This document shows positions 59,657-64,000 of a DNA stretch of 64,000 bases, in pieces. Within the stretch, counting starts at the first letter, position 1; each line of letters opens with the position of its first letter. Below the pieces are notes generated by a model. The model had not been told where the DNA came from. It ran no database searches and worked only from the letters and a program-made list of their open reading frames with translations. This DNA is from Kingella pumchi (GTDB lineage Bacteria; Pseudomonadota; Gammaproteobacteria; Burkholderiales; Neisseriaceae), in contig NZ_JAKOOW010000014.1 in assembly GCF_022288825.1 (NCBI RefSeq), positions 18,326 through 82,325 of the forward strand, given 5' to 3'. The position numbers and the translations under genes are program-made.

Positions 59657-60799
59657 TCACACGGCTGTGCCGGCGGCAATCTGCTCGAGCGCCTGGCGCA
59701 GCAGCCGCACCGTGCGGCCGGTATCGGCCAGCTTGTCGAGACCGAACAGACCGATGCGGAAGGTTCGGAAGTCGGCGCCTTCGCCGCATTGCAGCGGCAC
59801 GCCGGCGGCAATCTGCACGCCGGCTGCGGCAAAGGCTTGGCCGCTGCGGATGTCGTCGCGCCCGGTGTAGCAGACCACCACGCCGGGCGCTTCGAAGCCG
59901 GGCGCGGCGGCGCTGGCAAAGCCATTTTCCGCCAGCAGGGCGCGCACTTCGCGTCCCAAATCTTCCTGGGCGGTTTTCAGGTTGCCCCAACCGATCCGGC
60001 GCGCTTCGAGCATGGTGTCGCGCAGGCGCAGCAGCGAATCGGTGGGCAGGGTGGCGTGGTAGGCGTGGCCGCCCTGTTCATAGGCGCGCATGATGTCGAG
60101 CCATTTTTTCAAATCGAGCGCGAAGCTGTCGGACTCGCTGTCTTGCACCGCCTGCACCGCGCGTTCGGACAGCATCACCAGTCCGGCGCAGGGCGTGCCG
60201 CTCCAGCCTTTTTGCGGCGCGCTCAGCAGGATGTCGATGCCCAAACCGCGCATATCCAGCCAGATGCAGCCTGAAGCGATGCAGTCGATTACCGTGAGCG
60301 CGCCAACCGCATGGGCGGCGGCGGACAGGCGGCGGATGTAGTCCGGCGGCAGCATCATGCCCGAAGCGGTTTCCACATGCGGGGCGAAAACGATGTCGGG
60401 ACGGAATTCGGCGATTGCGGCTTCCACTTCTTCAATCGGCGCCGGCGCAAAGGGCTGCTGCGCGCCTTCGGCAATGCGGCGGGCGCTCAGCACCCGCGTG
60501 TCGGCCGCCAAACCGCCGCGCTCGAGTATCTGCGACCAGCGGAAACTGAAAAAGCCGTTGCGCACAATCAGGCAGCGCTTGCCGCGCGCCAGCTGGCGCG
60601 CCACCGCTTCCATGCCGGCGGAGCCGCTGCCGGGCACAATGGCGGCAGCATCGGCGGCATACACTTCGCGCAGCATCGCCGACAAATCGCGCATAGCGGT
60701 TTGGAACTGCTGCGACATATGGTTGAGCGCACGATCGGTATAGACCACGGAATACTCGAGCAGGCCGTCGGGATCGGGGTGTTTGAGCAGGGCAGGCAT
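59657..60799 (-). CDS. Class V aminotransferase (alanine-glyoxylate/serine-pyruvate type)
   Basis: 380 residues of the PLP fold type I family. IVPGSGSAGMEAVARQL forms the cofactor phosphate loop, HVETASGMMLPPDYIRRL and DCIASG hold the ring, and LLSAPQKGWSGTPCAGLVML contains the PLP Lys. Members transfer amino groups among small acids, including 2-aminoethylphosphonate in relatives. Exact substrate unknown. Monocistronic. Confidence 0.88.
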   Translation of the reverse strand: MPALLKHPDPDGLLEYSVVYTDRALNHMSQQFQTAMRDLSAMLREVYAADAAAIVPGSGSAGMEAVARQLARGKRCLIVRNGFFSFRWSQILERGGLAADTRVLSARRIAEGAQQPFAPAPIEEVEAAIAEFRPDIVFAPHVETASGMMLPPDYIRRLSAAAHAVGALTVIDCIASGCIWLDMRGLGIDILLSAPQKGWSGTPCAGLVMLSERAVQAVQDSESDSFALDLKKWLDIMRAYEQGGHAYHATLPTDSLLRLRDTMLEARRIGWGNLKTAQEDLGREVRALLAENGFASAAAPGFEAPGVVVCYTGRDDIRSGQAFAAAGVQIAAGVPLQCGEGADFRTFRIGLFGLDKLADTGRTVRLLRQALEQIAAGTAV

Positions 60800-61132
60800 A
60801 ACAGACTCCTTATTTCGTTATTGTAGAGGGCAGCCGAAGCTGCCGGCCTATTGTGGCCGATAGCGGCAGCAGCGGCAAGAAACGCGCCCGATGAAAACGG
60901 CACAAAAACAATAATCCCCAACAATCAGGCAGCCTGAAAAAAGATAAATGCGCGTTTTTTGCCGTTTCAGGCTGCCTGTTGCCGCCGAACGGCAAAAATC
61001 TTGCATTCGGGCATGCGGTATGCTGGCAGAATCCGGCTGCCTGAAAACGCGCAGCATCCAAGCACAAAACACCAATCCCGACCCGCCGGCCGCCACATCG
61101 GAACCATCCCGCCTGCAAGGAAAGCCAGCACC
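60800..61132. other. Divergent intergenic region, aminotransferase/autotransporter
   Basis: Two inverted DUS near 60,928 and 60,966 and one variant (GGCTGCCTGAAAA) near 61,035. AAGGAAAG precedes the autotransporter ATG by 8 bases. No convincing gene. Confidence 0.6.
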
Positions 61133-63808
61133 ATGAAACTGAAGAAAAACCTGATTGCCGTATCCATTTCCGCCGCCCTGCTGGCCGCCTGCGGCGGCGG
61201 AGGCGGCGGCAGCGGGGACGACAACAGCCGTCCCGACACCAACGCCACTCCCACGCCCAACCGGCCGAAACAGCCGCAGCCGGGCAATTTCAGCCAGCAA
61301 AAAGACTACCAAAAATCGTCCGATCAGGATCGTGCGCAGGCCGACGGCCGCGACACCACCATCCTGCTTACCGACAGCGGCGTCGATCTGACCATCGCCC
61401 GCAAGACCGGCGCCAAAGTCGATGCCAAGATGACCACCACCGATGCCCAAGGCAATGTGAAGGAAGTCGACACCAAACCGACGGCCGATTTGAAAAACGG
61501 CGGCCTGAACAGCCACGGCACCAATATGGTGGAAGTGATGATGCAGCATGGTGCCAAAGGCGCCCAAATAGCCGTTGGCGGGGTGAATTTCTCGCAAAGC
61601 ACCGATGCCGACATCATCAAAATCGAAGCTTCGATTCTGAGCAAGCGCGACAATGTCGCCGTTATCAACCATTCCTTCTCCACCGGCGAGCAGGATTACA
61701 GCAAGCTCAACGACTATAGTGCGGTTGCTAGCCTTTTCGGTGCGATGGCGCAGCAGTCAGGCGCGCTGTTTGTTTCTGCCGCCGGCAACGACGGCAAAGC
61801 CAATCCCGATATCGACGCCGCCATCTACCGCATCAATACACCGCTGGCGCGCGAGCTGGAGAAAAATTGGCTGGTTGCCACCGGCGTTTATCTGGACGGT
61901 TCGGTGATTGAAAACCGCTGCGGCATCACCAAAGACCACTGCATCGCCGCCAAAGAGTTCCACAATGTAACCGACGTCAATACCAAAAAAACCGGCGGCA
62001 CCATTGGCTCGTCCAACGCCACCGCCGTGGTTTCCGCCACCGCCGCGCGCATCCGTTCGCGCTTTGACTGGATGCGCGGCGCCGAATTGAAAAAAACGCT
62101 GATCAGCACCACCGATGACGCCGGCGCCAAAGGCAACGACAGCACCTACGGCGTCGGTATTCTCAACGAAGCGCGCGCGCTGGGCGGCTACGGCAAAGTC
62201 AATGGCCAGGAAATCCTCAATGTGGCCGGCAAAAAACGCGAATACTATTTCGACAACGACATCAGCGGCAGCGGCGGCATCGTGAAAAACGGCGCCGCAT
62301 CGCTGGTATTAACCGGCAACAACAGCTACACCGGCACCAACCAAATCCAGCAGGGCTCGCTGGTTTTGGCCGGCAACAACCGCGCCGGCAACGTCGTTAC
62401 CGCGGGCGGGCGGCTGACCGTCGGCGCCAACCAGAACGCCCGCATCAGCAGCGGCGACGTTTTAGTCAACGGCGGCACGCTCTCGGCCGAAACCGCCAAC
62501 GATTTTTACATCGACGGCAGCCTGAAATTCAACGGCGGCACGCTCGACAAAGCCATCGGCTCGGCGGTGAAAGTCAGCGGCAACGCCGACATTTCCGGCA
62601 ACAGCGTGCTGAACATTACCGGCGCCTACAGCGGCTACGCCACCAAAGTCGGCCAAACCGAAACCCTGCTCACCGCCAAAAACATCAATGGCAGCTTTAA
62701 AGTAAACGACAAAACCAACGGCCTGATTGAAAACCAGGTAAACCAAAACAGCAGCGCCATCACCGTCAGCAGCAAGCGCAACGAAGTCGGCAAAGTGGTA
62801 CCGGCATCCGCCTACGAAGGCGCCGGCCGCGATGCCCGCAAACTGGAGCAGGTATTCGCCGCCTTCGACCAGGCCGCCGAGCAAGGCAGCCTGAACGACG
62901 GGCAACTGGCCGCCGCCCGCATCTACACCCAAAGCCGCCAGCTGACCGAAACCCTGTTTGCCCAAGGCACCGACACCCATCTGCACAGCCAGCACAACCA
63001 AATCGACACCGATATGATGCAGAACGAGCGGTTTGCCGAAAAACTGGGCGAAGCGGCCGGCCAAAACGGCGCGGTATGGCTGGATTACACCGGCTCCGCT
63101 TCCCGCCTGAAAATGGACGGCATTTCCGGCAAAAGCCGCGACTACGGCATCGGCGTCGGCGCATCACACGCCTTCGGCCGCCACCTTATCGCCGCCGGCG
63201 CCAACCGCCTGGACAACCGCTGGGAAGAGCGTTTCGGCAGCGTTGAGAAAACCGTCAAAACCGAAGGCTACGGCCTGGATCTCGGCTACGGCTATGCCGC
63301 GCCGCACGGCATCGGCATCTATGGCACGCTGGGCTGGAACAAGCTCAAAGATGCGGGCAAGCTCTACAGTTTCGGCGTGGGCGTGAACAAAACCTTTATG
63401 CTCTCGTCGCTGGCGCTGAAACCCGAGTTCTCGCTGCAATACGCCAAGGCGGACGCCAAAAACATCGATGTTTCCGCCACCCAGTATCTTGATGGCATGA
63501 ACACCAAAGCCACCGCCGCCAAACTCGGCATCAGCGCGCTGTATTCGTTCAACGACCAGCTGACCGTGTTCGGCAAAGCCGGCCTTGCCCGCGATCTGCA
63601 GCGCAAAACCGCCGAGCACACCACGGTGAAAAACACCGGCATCAGCGTCGCGCTCGACAGCAGCGACAAGAAAACGCGCTTCAACCTTGCCGCCGGCGCC
63701 GCCTACAGCGTCAGCGAAAACTGGAAGCTCGGCCTTGCCCTGCAGCACATCCGCGCTTCGCACTGGCACAACAGCTCGGTGAATGCCCAAGTGAAATACC
63801 GTTTCTAA
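61133..63808 (+). CDS. Subtilisin-type autotransporter lipoprotein (NalP-like)
   Basis: 891 residues from ATG 61133. Signal peptide and lipobox ALLAAC, followed by six Gly. The S8 protease domain has Asp in ILLTDSGVDLT, His in NSHGTNMVEVMMQHG and Ser in GGTIGSSNATAVVSA. PATR-type beta-helix repeats follow (SGSGGIVKNGAASLVLTGNNSYTGTNQIQQGSLVLAGN, about 425-640), then a beta-barrel of about 270 residues ending in Phe. Neisserial NalP has the same layout and sheds other surface proteins. DUS pair follows. Confidence 0.92.
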   Translation: MKLKKNLIAVSISAALLAACGGGGGGSGDDNSRPDTNATPTPNRPKQPQPGNFSQQKDYQKSSDQDRAQADGRDTTILLTDSGVDLTIARKTGAKVDAKMTTTDAQGNVKEVDTKPTADLKNGGLNSHGTNMVEVMMQHGAKGAQIAVGGVNFSQSTDADIIKIEASILSKRDNVAVINHSFSTGEQDYSKLNDYSAVASLFGAMAQQSGALFVSAAGNDGKANPDIDAAIYRINTPLARELEKNWLVATGVYLDGSVIENRCGITKDHCIAAKEFHNVTDVNTKKTGGTIGSSNATAVVSATAARIRSRFDWMRGAELKKTLISTTDDAGAKGNDSTYGVGILNEARALGGYGKVNGQEILNVAGKKREYYFDNDISGSGGIVKNGAASLVLTGNNSYTGTNQIQQGSLVLAGNNRAGNVVTAGGRLTVGANQNARISSGDVLVNGGTLSAETANDFYIDGSLKFNGGTLDKAIGSAVKVSGNADISGNSVLNITGAYSGYATKVGQTETLLTAKNINGSFKVNDKTNGLIENQVNQNSSAITVSSKRNEVGKVVPASAYEGAGRDARKLEQVFAAFDQAAEQGSLNDGQLAAARIYTQSRQLTETLFAQGTDTHLHSQHNQIDTDMMQNERFAEKLGEAAGQNGAVWLDYTGSASRLKMDGISGKSRDYGIGVGASHAFGRHLIAAGANRLDNRWEERFGSVEKTVKTEGYGLDLGYGYAAPHGIGIYGTLGWNKLKDAGKLYSFGVGVNKTFMLSSLALKPEFSLQYAKADAKNIDVSATQYLDGMNTKATAAKLGISALYSFNDQLTVFGKAGLARDLQRKTAEHTTVKNTGISVALDSSDKKTRFNLAAGAAYSVSENWKLGLALQHIRASHWHNSSVNAQVKYRF

Positions 63809-63828
63809 AACGGCATCCGCCCCAATCA

Positions 63829-63907
63829 GGCAGCCTGAAAGCCGATATTGCGCTTTCAGGCTGCTTTTTGTCTGTTTGCTTTGCCTGTTTACCGTTTCAG
63901 GCTGCCT
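63829..63907. repeat. Repeated intergenic cassette (copy 2), autotransporter terminator
   Basis: Matches 31,627-31,705 over about 79 bases. Its inverted DUS pair AGGCAGCCTGAAAGC/GCTTTCAGGCTGC ends in a T-run and can terminate the autotransporter transcript. Confidence 0.7.
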
Positions 63908-63958
63908 GCGGGCAGCAAACCACGCAACCCAAAAGCAGCCTTATATATTCCGCCCCGT

Positions 63959-64000
63959 CTAAGGGGTACTTGACAACTTGAGAAATTTCCAAACCCCTTA
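63959..64000. repeat. Inverted repeat at the right edge
   Basis: TAAGGGGT near 63959 and ACCCCTTA at 63993-64000 are exact complements; between them is TTGACA. The edge cuts the context, so it may be part of a mobile element end or promoter. Confidence 0.35.

Overview
The window looks like chromosomal DNA of a high-GC Neisseriaceae bacterium. Nearly every intergenic gap, and many genes, carry the 12-mer AGGCAGCCTGAA or its complement TTCAGGCTGCCT. I take this to be a DNA uptake sequence (DUS) of the Kingella-type dialect, not the ATGCCGTCTGAA of Neisseria meningitidis. The encoded proteins (Fur, LptF/LptG, the three-domain MsrAB/PilB, MetQ, BamE, a lipoyl-bearing Lpd) fit that family. I cannot name the species from sequence alone.

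Layout. 1-25 kb is mostly housekeeping: partial birA, ppx, a HIT protein, a Tat-lipoprotein LD-carboxypeptidase, a TraB/GumN protein, a DMT permease, ppsA, a YgfX-like protein, a metallophosphoesterase, a cytochrome b561 gene split by a small mobile element beside a MarR regulator, a PspC protein, a CDF metal exporter, pssA, dapB-bamE divergent from fur, and aat. At 22.1-26.0 kb is a nitrate/sulfonate-type ABC transporter whose ATPase gene overlaps an nnrS gene.

26.0-31.9 kb is a worn accessory zone. It holds AT-rich orphan membrane genes, a partial duplicate of a DUF3298 gene, a TonB-receptor 5' end butted against a truncated ubiX, and a decayed iron ABC binding protein. A PAP2 phosphatase and a histidine phosphatase remain intact there. 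31.9-50.6 kb returns to core genes: tmk, a TerC/CBS protein, aspC, ubiG, accD, lptF-lptG, msrAB, folD, a LysE exporter, metQ and murA.

The most unusual locus is 50,667-56,931. Six consecutive genes, five of their junctions overlapping or close, encode an ATP-grasp ligase, a GNAT/FemAB-like transferase, an NAD-dependent reductase, a metallo-beta-lactamase-fold hydrolase, an adenylate-forming (F390/PaaK-like) ligase and a FabH-like ketosynthase. The set has the logic of a small biosynthetic pathway for an acyl or amide product, which I cannot name. After it come a sirtuin, lpdA, a class V aminotransferase and a lipoprotein subtilisin autotransporter, then the right edge.

Regulation seen directly: many genes have a strong TATAAT -10 box followed by a GCCGC-like tract; inverted DUS pairs act as terminators at most gene ends; a tandem-plus-inverted operator lies before marR; and msrAB has a folded leader. 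A 39-bp repeat unrelated to the DUS body occurs several times, once as a perfect inverted pair.
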